A stretch of DNA of 52,020 nt from assembly GCA_023415275.1 (NCBI GenBank), contig JAEZLJ010000027.1, positions 1 to 52,020 on the forward strand, in the 5' to 3' direction. Positions within the stretch are counted from its first letter, which is position 1. The number at the start of each line of letters is the position of its first letter. This stretch comes from Bacteroidota bacterium (lineage in GTDB: Bacteria > Bacteroidota > Bacteroidia > Chitinophagales > Chitinophagaceae). The notes beneath the pieces were generated by a model. It searched no databases. It was not told the DNA's origin and saw only the letters and a program-made list of their open reading frames with translations. A program made the position numbers and the translations under genes. Below are positions 25,027 to 33,406 of this stretch, piece after piece.

Positions 25027-26070
25027 CTAAATCCTTATTGTAACATCACCTTCCACCGCATGGCCGGTGCAGGTAAGTACCAATCCCTGCAACAGTTCTT
25101 TATCAGTTATCACCTCGTTATAAGACATCCATACTTTCCCGGCAGTACATGTGGCAATACAATTACCACAGCGGCCTGCATCACAACTATAGGGCAGTAC
25201 CAACCCGGCTTTTCGTGCCGATTGCAGAATGCTGAAAGGATATTCCTGTTGCACCTTATGTGCTACACCTCCCATCAATATAGTTACCATCCTGGTCATC
25301 TTATCAGGGGGATCAATTTTTATAACTGTTCTTGTGGTATGGAAGATCTCTTTTTTGATCAGGTCTGCCGAGATATTCATGCCTCTCAAGGTAAATACGC
25401 AAAGACGCATGTAAGCTTCAGGGCCACATATGTAAAACAAAGAACTGGTTAGATGCTCTCCCGTGTACGTCCTTACAATATCCCTGATAAGATCCGGGTG
25501 AAGCCGGGCCTGTAAAAGATCCATTGAGTTACTGAACAACCACCTGATCATGAATTGCTCCGGAAATTGCTGTTGCAATGTTTGTAATTCCTGGAGGAAA
25601 ATGGTAGTTTCAGGTGAATGGTTACTATAAATAAGAATGACCTGTTTGTTACGACTGTCAAAAAGGAAAGCTTTCAGCAAAGAAAATACAGGTACAATAC
25701 CACTACCTGCTGCAAAGAAAAATAATTGGTTATATAGGTCCACGTTTTCGGGCAACACAAACAATCCGCCAGGTCCTACCGTCCATAACGCATCTCCTTC
25801 TTTCACTTCATCATATAAATAACGCGAGAAGGTTCCGTTGTCAATCCTTTTCACGCCTATGCACAACCGGTCATCAATGCCTGGAGTTGAACACAAAGAG
25901 TAAGACCTCCTGATCTCTGATTGCTCTTCACTTAAAATGAATGTAAGGTATTGACCAGCCTTATAACGTATAGCCCTGCTGCTTTCCCTGGTGAAATAGA
26001 ACAGCTTCACGCCCTCCCCGCTCAGCCTGATCTCCTCTATAAATAACTGAATTGCACTGGTTGCTTTCAC
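25027..26070 (-). CDS. Flavin reductase with C-terminal 2Fe-2S ferredoxin domain
   Basis: A 347-residue cytosolic electron-transfer protein with an FAD-binding domain (about 1-105, RRSYSLCS), an NAD(P)-binding domain (about 106-245, GSGIVPVFSLL) and a plant-type [2Fe-2S] domain at the C-terminus. The cluster ligands are Cys296, Cys301, Cys304 and Cys334 in the C-x4-C-x2-C-x29-C arrangement. This architecture is that of PaaE/HmpX-type reductases, which pass electrons from NAD(P)H to an oxygenase or other acceptor. No oxygenase lies next to it. The only start in the frame after a stop codon is GTG at 26070, so a GTG start is called. Convergent with the VOC gene (22-bp gap). Confidence 0.9.
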   Translation of the reverse strand: MKATSAIQLFIEEIRLSGEGVKLFYFTRESSRAIRYKAGQYLTFILSEEQSEIRRSYSLCSTPGIDDRLCIGVKRIDNGTFSRYLYDEVKEGDALWTVGPGGLFVLPENVDLYNQLFFFAAGSGIVPVFSLLKAFLFDSRNKQVILIYSNHSPETTIFLQELQTLQQQFPEQFMIRWLFSNSMDLLQARLHPDLIRDIVRTYTGEHLTSSLFYICGPEAYMRLCVFTLRGMNISADLIKKEIFHTTRTVIKIDPPDKMTRMVTILMGGVAHKVQQEYPFSILQSARKAGLVLPYSCDAGRCGNCIATCTAGKVWMSYNEVITDKELLQGLVLTCTGHAVEGDVTIRI

Positions 26071-26171
26071 CTGGCTTCAAGATTAATATGCTTAAAATTA
26101 CACAGGAAATATTTGGCATCAATTGGCTGTACTGGTAAGGTTATTGTTGGTCAAGTAAAAAAACTCACCGC

Positions 26172-26501
26172 ATGAAAGGATATCATACTTATCAAACCTG
26201 CATAGAAGCCTGTCTTCGATGTGCAGCTATCTGCAATCATTGCGCTTCTTCATGCACCCAGGAAGAAGATGTAAAAATGATGGCAGGCTGTATTCAATTG
26301 GATATGGAATGTGCGGCAGCATGCTATGCAGCGGCGCAATTAATGAGCCTCGGCAGTGAAAAAGCAAAGGACATGTGCCGCATCTGTGCAGAGCTTTGCG
26401 ATCGTTGTGGGGCAGAATGTGGTAAACACCAGACAGAACATTGCCAGGAATGTGCTGAAGCTTGTAAAAGATGTGCTGAAGAATGTAGAAAGATGTCATA
26501 G
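26172..26501 (+). CDS. Four-helix-bundle copper-binding protein (DUF326-like)
   Basis: The 109-residue protein has 19 Cys (residues 10, 14, 17, 21, 24, 28, 40, 47, 51, 69, 72, 76, 79, 83, 91, 94, 98, 101, 105). They fall in i, i+3/i+4 spacings that face the inside of a four-helix bundle, as in the copper-storage (Csp-like) proteins. No signal peptide is present, so it is cytosolic. The probable role is binding and buffering of Cu(I). It stands alone with a strong terminator behind it. Other metal-related genes (HMA and HYC_CC_PP) lie 11-12 kb away. Confidence 0.9.
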   Translation: MKGYHTYQTCIEACLRCAAICNHCASSCTQEEDVKMMAGCIQLDMECAAACYAAAQLMSLGSEKAKDMCRICAELCDRCGAECGKHQTEHCQECAEACKRCAEECRKMS

Positions 26502-26519
26502 AAAAACCGCGATACATAT

Positions 26520-26578
26520 TAATAGCAGGTATTTCAATATTTCGCCCAGGCAAGCTAATACCTGCTATTACTTTTTTT
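26520..26578 (+). terminator. Terminator after copper-binding protein gene
   Basis: TAATAGCAGGTATT (26520-26533) pairs with AATACCTGCTATTA (26557-26570), a perfect 14-bp stem with a 23-nt loop, followed by C and a run of seven T. Its right arm overlaps the last codons and stop of the convergent ion-transporter gene. Confidence 0.85.
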
Positions 26579-27332
26579 GCAGATCTTTAATTACACGCGT
26601 CAGTTCTTCAATATCATTCCTGAGTTGGTTAATATCATTTACACCTACTATGGGAGCATCCTTTTCTTCTGCATCCCTTCCTATAAAAAAAGTAGCGAGC
26701 GTGGCAGTTACATAGCCAAATATGGCGTATCCAAACAGTGATAATATAAAAGCCAGGCCCCTGCCTTCCGGGGTAGCAGGCCAGTAATCACTCCCTGCAG
26801 TGATCACCCTCATAGCAGTCCACCACAATGCCATTCCATAGTTTTCAAAGCCAGGATTGGGATGCTCCATTCCATACATGCCGGCAGCCCCGGCAAAAGT
26901 TACTACTATAGAAAGTATGGTTACATATCCAAATGCGCGCCGCTTCATAGTAGCGCCAAGACTTTTCATGCCCCTGTTGAGGGACGACACAATGCGAACA
27001 AGGCGTATGCCCCTTAAGCCCCTGAGCAGCCTAACGACCCTGAATATGCGGAATATCCTAAGTGCGGGAATAACCAATGAAATAGCAGTGAGCCAGTTAT
27101 GTTTTAAAAACGTGAGCTTTGATGTGGCCAGGAAGAATTTAATAGCAAAGTCAACTATAAATATCACCCAGATGGTAAGGCTCAAATATTCCATTGGCTT
27201 ATTCAATCCCCAAACTAATTCTACTACCAATAGGATAAGCCAAACAAATCCAAGAAAGATCATGGGACCATCCAGCAGTTTATCAATCGATGTTACCAGT
27301 TTGTTCCGCTCGCGTTTCAATTGTTGTTGCAT
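26568..27332 (-). CDS. Voltage-gated-type ion transporter with atypical filter
   Basis: A 254-residue inner-membrane protein of the 6-TM voltage-gated channel superfamily. TM helices start near residues 23 and 51; an S4-like voltage sensor of regularly spaced Arg (RIFRIFRVVRLLRGLRGIR, about 92-110) is clear. The pore loop and S6 follow (168-216), then an acidic helical C-terminus (233-254) suited to a coiled coil. The selectivity filter, normally TVGYGD, reads TAGSDYWPATPEGR (178-191), one residue short between filter and the conserved P-x-T-x-x-GR. It is still clearly a member of the ion transporter family, but K+ selectivity is doubtful. Its stop codon lies in the right arm of the terminator of the convergent gene. 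Confidence 0.9.
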   Translation of the reverse strand: MQQQLKRERNKLVTSIDKLLDGPMIFLGFVWLILLVVELVWGLNKPMEYLSLTIWVIFIVDFAIKFFLATSKLTFLKHNWLTAISLVIPALRIFRIFRVVRLLRGLRGIRLVRIVSSLNRGMKSLGATMKRRAFGYVTILSIVVTFAGAAGMYGMEHPNPGFENYGMALWWTAMRVITAGSDYWPATPEGRGLAFILSLFGYAIFGYVTATLATFFIGRDAEEKDAPIVGVNDINQLRNDIEELTRVIKDLQKK

Positions 27333-27759
27333 AGCCTTATATATTGTTGAAGTAAGGTCGCCTCATTAATACGGCATGTTCATTTAAAAAATACAAAAAC
27401 CAAACCTATGCAGCACTTCAAAAACTCATCTTTGCATAAAGCTTCATTCAATCGGAACCAAACAGCCACTACCAAACACAAGCCTTTCCACACAGCTTTT
27501 CGTAAACCGCTATATTCATAAAGATTAAAAGCACAAAAACAGGATTACTAAAGGTTAGCACACGTGGGCATGTCCCCATTTTGCAATTGGCAGTGGAAGA
27601 CCCTTGCTCTAATTGCGTGACCTCTCCTTGCATCCTTTCTGTTACATTACAGCAAAAAGTGCAAAGATTCATCGCAAATAAAACAGCCAAAAATGTTTTA
27701 TAAATTACGCTACCACCTAAGACTTCAATTAACCATTAATCATTGACAATTGACAATAA
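27333..27759. other. Intergenic, no supported feature
   Basis: A 427-bp spacer between the ion transporter and the 200-residue unknown gene. A 73-codon minus-strand ORF (27469-27690) has no recognisable features. I see no RNA gene, repeat or clear terminator here. Confidence 0.3.
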
Positions 27760-28362
27760 CTACGCTACATGCTTAAGGAGAAACAGTGGTACCATATAAT
27801 CTTTTGGAAATTCCCCTTCGAATTTGATGGTCCAGTTATAATCATCCATATAAAGCTCTAAGAACTCTAATTCTTCTTCTGATAATGGTTTAGATACTTT
27901 AATATCAATCCTGTTCTTTTCCTTCTTTACCTTCTCTTTCTTTGGCTCATTGAGCCTGGTCTCCAACTCCATTAAAAAGGAATCAAGCAACAAGTCAAAC
28001 TGCTCAAGGGTAAGGGAAATACGCTTTTGCTCTGTAAGAAAATTAAACAAGGCTATCATTACCTCTTTCTTTCCCATTCCCTGCTTCAAGCATATTAGCG
28101 AAAGTGTTCTTACCTGTTTAAACAAATGCGTATATCTTCTTTTTACAGGTACAAATCGGTATAGAATGGAAGACATTATGTTTCCCTGCTTGAACCTTTC
28201 AGCACTTCTCCTGCTTCCTTCAAAAGCAGGATCATTCCAAAAACGTTTAGAGTCCACCCCGGGAAGTAAACTAGCTAAATATCCATCGAGCTCACTATAA
28301 TAAAAGTTCACATAATCATCCACTGTCCCCACTGCCTTTACATGTCCTATTTGCTTTGCCAT
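27760..28362 (-). CDS. Protein of unknown function, Bacteroidota paralogue family
   Basis: A 200-residue cytosolic protein. The first 75 residues (MAKQIGHVKAVGTVDDY, a Leu/Pro turn, then DSKRFWNDPAFEGSRR) match a pattern I recall from a multi-copy Bacteroidota family that usually starts MAKQKG...GTxxDxTFYK...ANDPAFxRTRENxxEF. The function of that family is unknown. The C-terminal half is Lys-rich and acidic, with a KKEKVKKEKNRI stretch at about 145-156. The upstream region holds a phased array of TGGCCG-like elements (28422-28466) that could act on its promoter. Family assignment is from memory of the pattern, not from a search. Confidence 0.6.
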   Translation of the reverse strand: MAKQIGHVKAVGTVDDYVNFYYSELDGYLASLLPGVDSKRFWNDPAFEGSRRSAERFKQGNIMSSILYRFVPVKRRYTHLFKQVRTLSLICLKQGMGKKEVMIALFNFLTEQKRISLTLEQFDLLLDSFLMELETRLNEPKKEKVKKEKNRIDIKVSKPLSEEELEFLELYMDDYNWTIKFEGEFPKDYMVPLFLLKHVA

Positions 28363-28421
28363 ATGATATTGGATTTAATTACCTGCAATATGATTTAATC
28401 TATTCGTTCAATCAAACACCA

Positions 28422-28466
28422 TGGCCGAATATGGCCGATTTGGCCGGAAATGACCGCTTTTGTCCG
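28422..28466. repeat. Phased TGGCCG-like array (about 10-bp period)
   Basis: TGGCCG occurs at 28422, 28432 and 28441, followed by TGACCG at 28451 and TGTCCG at 28461. The spacing is 10, 9, 10 and 10 bp, that is, one helical turn. The array lies 60-104 bp upstream of the minus-strand unknown gene. It may be a set of same-face binding sites or a microsatellite-like relic. Confidence 0.6.
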
Positions 28467-28473
28467 TCTTTCG

Positions 28474-28505
28474 GGTTGACAAGTTGATAGGTTTACAGGT
28501 TAACA
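28474..28505. repeat. Four tandem 8-bp repeats RGTTNAYA
   Basis: GGTTGACA, AGTTGATA, GGTTTACA and GGTTAACA follow one another with no gap. It looks like a short intergenic tandem repeat. Confidence 0.6.
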
Positions 28506-28570
28506 GGGAGAACCCTATCTCCTTAATAATCCTTTGGAATCTAATTAATCCTGGTTCTCCTCCTTCGACA

Positions 28571-28594
28571 TTCGATATTCCTTGTTCGATATTC
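28571..28594. repeat. TTCGATATTC direct repeat
   Basis: The 10-mer TTCGATATTC occurs at 28571-28580 and 28585-28594, and a related TTCGACA starts at 28564. I recall similar TTCGA-rich intergenic runs from related genomes; this is not verified. Confidence 0.4.
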
Positions 28595-28644
28595 ATCGGT
28601 TCCTCCCAGTCTCCTTCCCATCTCCTTCCTATCTCCGGTATAGT

Positions 28645-28689
28645 TACGATATAGATACTGCGTGATGACCACGCAGTATCTATATCGTA
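28645..28689. repeat. Perfect 20-bp inverted repeat
   Basis: TACGATATAGATACTGCGTG (28645-28664) and its exact complement (28670-28689) flank a 5-nt loop ATGAC. The stem is perfect and no T-run follows on either strand, so it is not a normal terminator. Direct GTAGGGCGT/ATAGGGCGT sequences follow it. Confidence 0.9.
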
Positions 28690-28932
28690 GGTAGGGCGTA
28701 GATAGGGCGTTGGTATAAAGAAGGTATGCCGGATATAGAACCAGCACTATCGTAAACTTCCAGGTTGTATTACAGTTTGAGTAGTGACCCTGGTTTATCT
28801 GATGAGCTTACTGATGATATTTCATTTTTTACAATATAAAAGCTGATCGATTACGGCCTTTTGTCTGACCACCATCATTATCCTTCATTGATAGCTGGCC
28901 TACCTTGAATTGTTCTTTTAAAAGTTTTTTTT

Positions 28933-31752
28933 ATGGAAACAACATTCAAAGAAGTAACAAGACAAAGCATTGTCGAAACCCCCAAAACCAAACAGAAATA
29001 TGTTTTCTCCTTTCATGAAGGAGACGGTAAAAACAAACAATTGCTTGGAGGCAAAGGAGCTAACCTTTGCGAAATGACCCAGATAGGGTTAAATGTACCT
29101 CCGGGATTTGTGATCTCCACAGAAGCCTGTATGAGTTATTTGTCAGGCAATAAGCAACTGCCTGCAGATACTATGGAGCAGGTACTGGAGCACATGAAAG
29201 AAGTGGAACTGGCCACAGGCAAAAAATTCGGAGACCCTGAAGATCCCCTGTTAGTGTCTGTGCGGTCTGGCTCCGCCCTTTCCATGCCTGGCATGATGGA
29301 TACCATATTGAATTTGGGCCTGAACAAGGAAACATTGCATGGCCTGATTCAGCAAACAAAAAATGAGCGCTTTGGTTATGATGCCTATCGCCGCTTCATA
29401 CAGTTGTTTGGAAAAGTAGCCCTGGGTGTACCCGATGAGGTATTCGATAAAATATTTGAAGAGGTAAAACACAAGGCAGGCGTAAAAATAGATATAGGGC
29501 TCAGTGCAGAAAACCTGAAAGAGATCAGTGAGCGCTTTCTGGTAGCTGTGAAAGATTACACGCAGAAGCCCTTCCCTGAAAATGTATATGAGCAGCTGGA
29601 GATCGCCATAAAGGCTGTATTTAATTCCTGGACTGGGAAAAGAGCGGTTGACTATCGCCGTGAATTCAACATCACTCCTGACCTGGCCTATGGAACTGCC
29701 GTGAATATAGTAGCCATGGTATTTGGCAATATGGGTAACGACAGCGCTACAGGTGTAGGCTTTACACGTGACCCCGGCACAGGTGAAAACGTTATGTTCG
29801 GAGAATACCTGGTGAACGCCCAGGGAGAGGATGTAGTGGCAGGCATTCGCACACCAAAAGCCGTGCACCTGCTGGCAGAAGAAATGCCGGACCTGCACAG
29901 GCAACTGGAAGACCTGCGTGATAAGTTGGAGAGCCATTATAAGGAAGTACAGGATTTTGAATTCACTATTGAAAAAGGCATCCTCTATTGCCTGCAAACC
30001 CGGAATGGAAAGATGAATGCCACAGCCATGGTGCGCACTTCGGTAGAAATGGTGCAGGAAGGTTTGCTGACCAAGGAAGAAGCCTTATTCCGGATCAAAC
30101 CGGCTACCATTGAACAATTGCTGCACCCACGCCTGGGCAAGCACGACCAGGAGCCATTAGCACAGGGTCTCCCAGCTTCACCAGGAGCAGCTTCAGGACA
30201 ATGCGTGTTCGATGCTGACAGGGCCGAGTTTTTGGGCCATAATGGCCAGAAAGTGATATTGGTGAGGGAAGAAACCAAGCCTGAGGATATACATGGATTC
30301 TTTGCCGCACAGGGCATCCTGACCAGCCGGGGTGGAAAGACCTCGCATGCCGCGGTAGTAGCAAGAGGTATGGGCAAACCATGTGTAGCCGGTGCAGAAG
30401 GCATTAAGGTAGATGTGAAACTAAGGCAAGCCACTATTGGTGACAAGACCCTGTATGAGGGCGATTTCATAACCATAGATGGTGGAACGGGCTATGTATA
30501 CAAAGGCGTGATTCCAACCGTTGAATCAGAATTCAGCAATGAGTTAAAGACCCTGTTGTCATGGGCCGATGAAGCTGCCACCCTCAAGGTAATGGCCAAT
30601 GCAGACACACCAGACGGTGCCGCCAAAGCCATTCAATTTGGTGCCGTGGGTATCGGGCTTTGCCGTACAGAAAGAATGTTCAATGCCAGTGACCGTTTGC
30701 CAATAGTAGTGGAAATGATCATTGCCAATACAGATCATGAAAGAGAGCAGGCATTGAAGCAATTACTGCCTATACAGAAAAAGGATTTCAAGGAAATACT
30801 AACCACAATGGCGCCTCACCCGGTAACCATTCGTTTGCTTGATCCTCCTATCCATGAGTTCCTGCCTTCAGAAGAAGAACTGAAAGAAGAGTTGCAACAT
30901 TTGCGTCACCTGAAAGAAACAGCCAGTGGAGTGAACAACCTGTTCAGCAGTTTGCACCTGCTTCATGCAGAGAACCTGGAGTTAAAGAATGTGCTTCCAT
31001 TCAATGGCAAGGGAGTTGAACTGATAGAGTTGGCCATCTCCAAAAAAGAAAGCATTTTGAAGAAGGCACATGAGCTGCACGAAGTGAATCCGATGCTGGG
31101 ACACCGCGGTGTAAGGCTGGGACTTACCTATCCCGAGATCTACAAGATGCAGATACAGGCCATACTGGAAGCAGCTGCAGAATGCCAGAAGGAAGGCATA
31201 GATGTGCATCCTGAAATTATGGTACCACAGGTATGCACAGCCGAAGAGCTGAAGCAAGTGAAATTATATGTAGATGAAGTAGCCAAAACTGTGGAAGCTG
31301 CTTATGGTATCAAGCCAAGGTTTGAATTTGGAACTATGATAGAAGTGGTAAGAGCCTGCATGGAAGCAGAGGAACTGGCCAGGGAAGCCGACTTCTTCTC
31401 CTTTGGAACCAATGACCTGACACAGGCAGCCTTCTCTTTCTCAAGGGAAGATGCAGAGAACAAATTCCTGCCTTTCTATGCAGAGAAAAACATTCTTCAT
31501 GACAACCCATTTGAGATCATTGACAAGGATGGTGTGGGCAAATTGATGAAGATAGCAGTGGATTGGGGCAGGAAGACAAAGTCCAACCTCAAAATTGGAA
31601 TTTGCGGAGAGCATGGTGGTCAGCCAGACTCCATTAAATTCTGTCATGAATTGGGTTTGAATTATGTTTCCTGTTCCGGCCCAAGGGTGCCAGTAGCAAG
31701 ATTAGCCGCCGCTCATGCAAAATTGGGCGAGGCTGTGGACAAAGCTTTGTGA
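28933..31752 (+). CDS. ppdK: Pyruvate, phosphate dikinase
   Basis: This enzyme interconverts pyruvate, ATP and phosphate with phosphoenolpyruvate, AMP and pyrophosphate in the cytoplasm. At 939 residues it is longer than the best-known bacterial example (874), partly through about 22 extra N-terminal residues. The nucleotide-binding domain begins LLGGKGANL and has SVRSG with MPGMMDTILNLGL; the swivelling domain carries the phosphorylated His472 (RGGKTSHAAVV); the PEP/pyruvate domain has Cys891 (ICGEHGG) and ends SGPRVPVARLAAAHA. All catalytic features are present. It is a single-gene unit preceded by the long repeat-rich spacer and followed by a long imperfect hairpin. Confidence 0.97.
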   Translation: METTFKEVTRQSIVETPKTKQKYVFSFHEGDGKNKQLLGGKGANLCEMTQIGLNVPPGFVISTEACMSYLSGNKQLPADTMEQVLEHMKEVELATGKKFGDPEDPLLVSVRSGSALSMPGMMDTILNLGLNKETLHGLIQQTKNERFGYDAYRRFIQLFGKVALGVPDEVFDKIFEEVKHKAGVKIDIGLSAENLKEISERFLVAVKDYTQKPFPENVYEQLEIAIKAVFNSWTGKRAVDYRREFNITPDLAYGTAVNIVAMVFGNMGNDSATGVGFTRDPGTGENVMFGEYLVNAQGEDVVAGIRTPKAVHLLAEEMPDLHRQLEDLRDKLESHYKEVQDFEFTIEKGILYCLQTRNGKMNATAMVRTSVEMVQEGLLTKEEALFRIKPATIEQLLHPRLGKHDQEPLAQGLPASPGAASGQCVFDADRAEFLGHNGQKVILVREETKPEDIHGFFAAQGILTSRGGKTSHAAVVARGMGKPCVAGAEGIKVDVKLRQATIGDKTLYEGDFITIDGGTGYVYKGVIPTVESEFSNELKTLLSWADEAATLKVMANADTPDGAAKAIQFGAVGIGLCRTERMFNASDRLPIVVEMIIANTDHEREQALKQLLPIQKKDFKEILTTMAPHPVTIRLLDPPIHEFLPSEEELKEELQHLRHLKETASGVNNLFSSLHLLHAENLELKNVLPFNGKGVELIELAISKKESILKKAHELHEVNPMLGHRGVRLGLTYPEIYKMQIQAILEAAAECQKEGIDVHPEIMVPQVCTAEELKQVKLYVDEVAKTVEAAYGIKPRFEFGTMIEVVRACMEAEELAREADFFSFGTNDLTQAAFSFSREDAENKFLPFYAEKNILHDNPFEIIDKDGVGKLMKIAVDWGRKTKSNLKIGICGEHGGQPDSIKFCHELGLNYVSCSGPRVPVARLAAAHAKLGEAVDKAL

Positions 31753-31869
31753 TTGACCCAGCTGTCCTGGCCCTGCCCTGTCCTTACAGGATAGCACAAG
31801 GGCGCAGCCAAAATGAGAACCGCCGCTGAAAGATCCCAGGTTCATTATAACCGGCTATCAACCAGCGGC

Positions 31870-31940
31870 AAAAGAACACACATCAAGGAATGCCTCTTTT
31901 ACTACACAGCCAAAAAGAGGCTTCCTGTGTGTTTTCTTTA
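31870..31940 (+). terminator. Imperfect long hairpin after ppdK
   Basis: GGAATGCCTCTTTT (31887-31900) pairs with AAAAAGAGGCTTCC (31912-31925) with one bulged T. An outer stem between AAAGAACACACA and TGTGTGTTTTCTTT extends it. A U-rich 3' side suggests a terminator about 120 bp after the ppdK stop. Confidence 0.5.
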
Positions 31941-32016
31941 ATTATAGGAGAATTGAATGCATGTCAGAAAGGTTCTTTGCCTTTTTATTGATTGCCATTA
32001 TTGACCTTAGCATATT

Positions 32017-32451
32017 TTATTTAGCGTTGGATGTTTTCGCTACTCCATCCACTATTCCAGCATCCAAAATATTTAGGTTGATATCTTGTAAGGATTTAAA
32101 CCTGATACAATAACCTGTTACACTAGCCTTACCTATAGCTTCCCCATATGTATGGGACAGGTACTTTTTATCTTTTATACCCATGATGTAAACTGAAATG
32201 CCGCTTGAATTGGCACTGATACCAATTTGATAAAACTCTTTGGTTTTACCATCAGCATATTTTATGGTGTAGAATCCATAGCCAATATTAGGATTGGTAA
32301 CAATTTTGCCATTGGCATCTTTGCCGTCCAAAAACCATAACCTGCAGCCTGGCAACAGTTGAAGTATGCGCCTGTGTAAAGCTTCCATGTCAGCTTGTTT
32401 TGATGCTGGAAGGGCAGCTATGTAGTCTTCGATTTGTTGTTGGATGTTCAT
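32017..32451 (-). CDS. DUF1801 domain protein
   Basis: A 144-residue cytosolic protein that begins with an amphipathic helix (QQQIEDYIAALPASKQADMEALHRRILQLLP), the typical start of the DUF1801 (YdhG-like) fold, and continues with beta strands (GYGFYTIKYADGKTKEFY, ISVYIMG). The biochemical role of the family is not known. It ends before the ppdK 3' region (convergent) and is preceded, 37 bp away, by the secreted hydrolase gene on the same strand, with which it could share a transcript. Confidence 0.82.
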   Translation of the reverse strand: MNIQQQIEDYIAALPASKQADMEALHRRILQLLPGCRLWFLDGKDANGKIVTNPNIGYGFYTIKYADGKTKEFYQIGISANSSGISVYIMGIKDKKYLSHTYGEAIGKASVTGYCIRFKSLQDINLNILDAGIVDGVAKTSNAK

Positions 32452-32488
32452 GGTTGTTTACTTCCCTGATAAGTATTAAAAAAACTAG

Positions 32489-33376
32489 CTAAAACATTCT
32501 ATTTTCCATATTGAATTTGTCATAATCAGTTCTGCTGAAAAAACGCTTTACATTCATATTGAAATCATCCGCAAATGCTGCCGGAGTATAATGTCCGGAG
32601 TTGGGCAGTATCCACAAATTAGCTTTCGGAATATTATTAAAAATATAAAGTGTATGCTCAGGCCTGATGACATCCTGATCGCCACCAATAACCAAAGTAG
32701 GGCAACTAATACTATGTAATTCTTCTTTTGAAATATGAGGCTGATTTAATTCCTTTTCGATATGCCTTAGAATATTTTTTTTATTTGGGGGATTATAGTC
32801 ACTACTTTTTAATTGATTGTATGCATTTTCAATCAAATGATGCAACTCTGGATAAATTGCAGAGGAATCTGGTTGGGTATTGGCGCCTGTTATTGCAAGT
32901 TTTTTTACTGTTTCAGGATGCCGGATGGCTAACAATAGACCACATACCCCTCCATCACTCCAACCTATAATATTTGCAGAATCTATTTTCATGTGCTTTA
33001 ACAAGGCTGCCATATCATCTGCCATCATTTCGAAACTCATTGAATCGCCCAGGTCTACGGTTTTGCCCCAACCCCGGGTATCAACTGCAATTACTTTGTA
33101 ATCTTTTTTAAAATAGTCAATCTGGTATGAGTAGTTTCTTATAGATTGATTATTGCCATGAAGTAACACCAGTGGTTCTCCCTGGCCATATACTTCAACA
33201 TACATTTTGATCCCCCGCACATCATAATAGTTGCCAGCCTTCGTGTTGTTGCCATATTTATTATTTACAGTGTCTTCTAATCTTTTCTGGTATTCATCAT
33301 AAAACTGTTTCCTGGGTTGTGTGAAGGCAGAAAAAGTTTCTATTAAAAAACACAAGGACAAAATGAGGTATCTCAT
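32489..33376 (-). CDS. Secreted alpha/beta-hydrolase
   Basis: The 295-residue protein has a signal peptide (cleavage after about residue 20, AFTQ) and an alpha/beta-hydrolase fold. The oxyanion region LLHGNNQS (71-78), nucleophile Ser140 in GWSDGG, the acid in GGDQDVIRP and the base in NSGHYTP are all visible. The substrate is unknown. The ATG at 33376 was chosen because it begins directly at the signal peptide; an upstream start at 33409 would lie over the promoter box at 33407-33414. The promoter overlaps one copy of a 28-bp direct repeat shared with the orphan gene upstream. Confidence 0.88.
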   Translation of the reverse strand: MRYLILSLCFLIETFSAFTQPRKQFYDEYQKRLEDTVNNKYGNNTKAGNYYDVRGIKMYVEVYGQGEPLVLLHGNNQSIRNYSYQIDYFKKDYKVIAVDTRGWGKTVDLGDSMSFEMMADDMAALLKHMKIDSANIIGWSDGGVCGLLLAIRHPETVKKLAITGANTQPDSSAIYPELHHLIENAYNQLKSSDYNPPNKKNILRHIEKELNQPHISKEELHSISCPTLVIGGDQDVIRPEHTLYIFNNIPKANLWILPNSGHYTPAAFADDFNMNVKRFFSRTDYDKFNMENRMF

Positions 33377-33406
33377 AAATAAAACTTGATTAACGATATC
33401 CGTAAG

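Larger units (their letters stand above)
28363..28932. other. Repeat-rich intergenic region upstream of ppdK
   Basis: A 570-bp non-coding stretch between the divergent unknown gene and ppdK. From left to right it holds a phased TGGCCG array, an 8-bp tandem repeat, TTCGATATTC direct repeats and a perfect 20-bp inverted repeat, each listed separately. The last 200 bp before ppdK hold no clear structure. The six-frame ORFs in it (about 64-68 codons) run through the repeats and are not supported. Confidence 0.5.

Noticed and set aside
27469..27690. 73-codon minus-strand ORF between the ion channel and the unknown gene
   Set aside because: Cys-rich but no recognisable motif, signal or start context; likely a chance ORF in a spacer.
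28460..28747. ORFs of 62-68 codons in the ppdK upstream region
   Set aside because: They run through tandem and inverted repeats on both strands; composition is repeat-derived.
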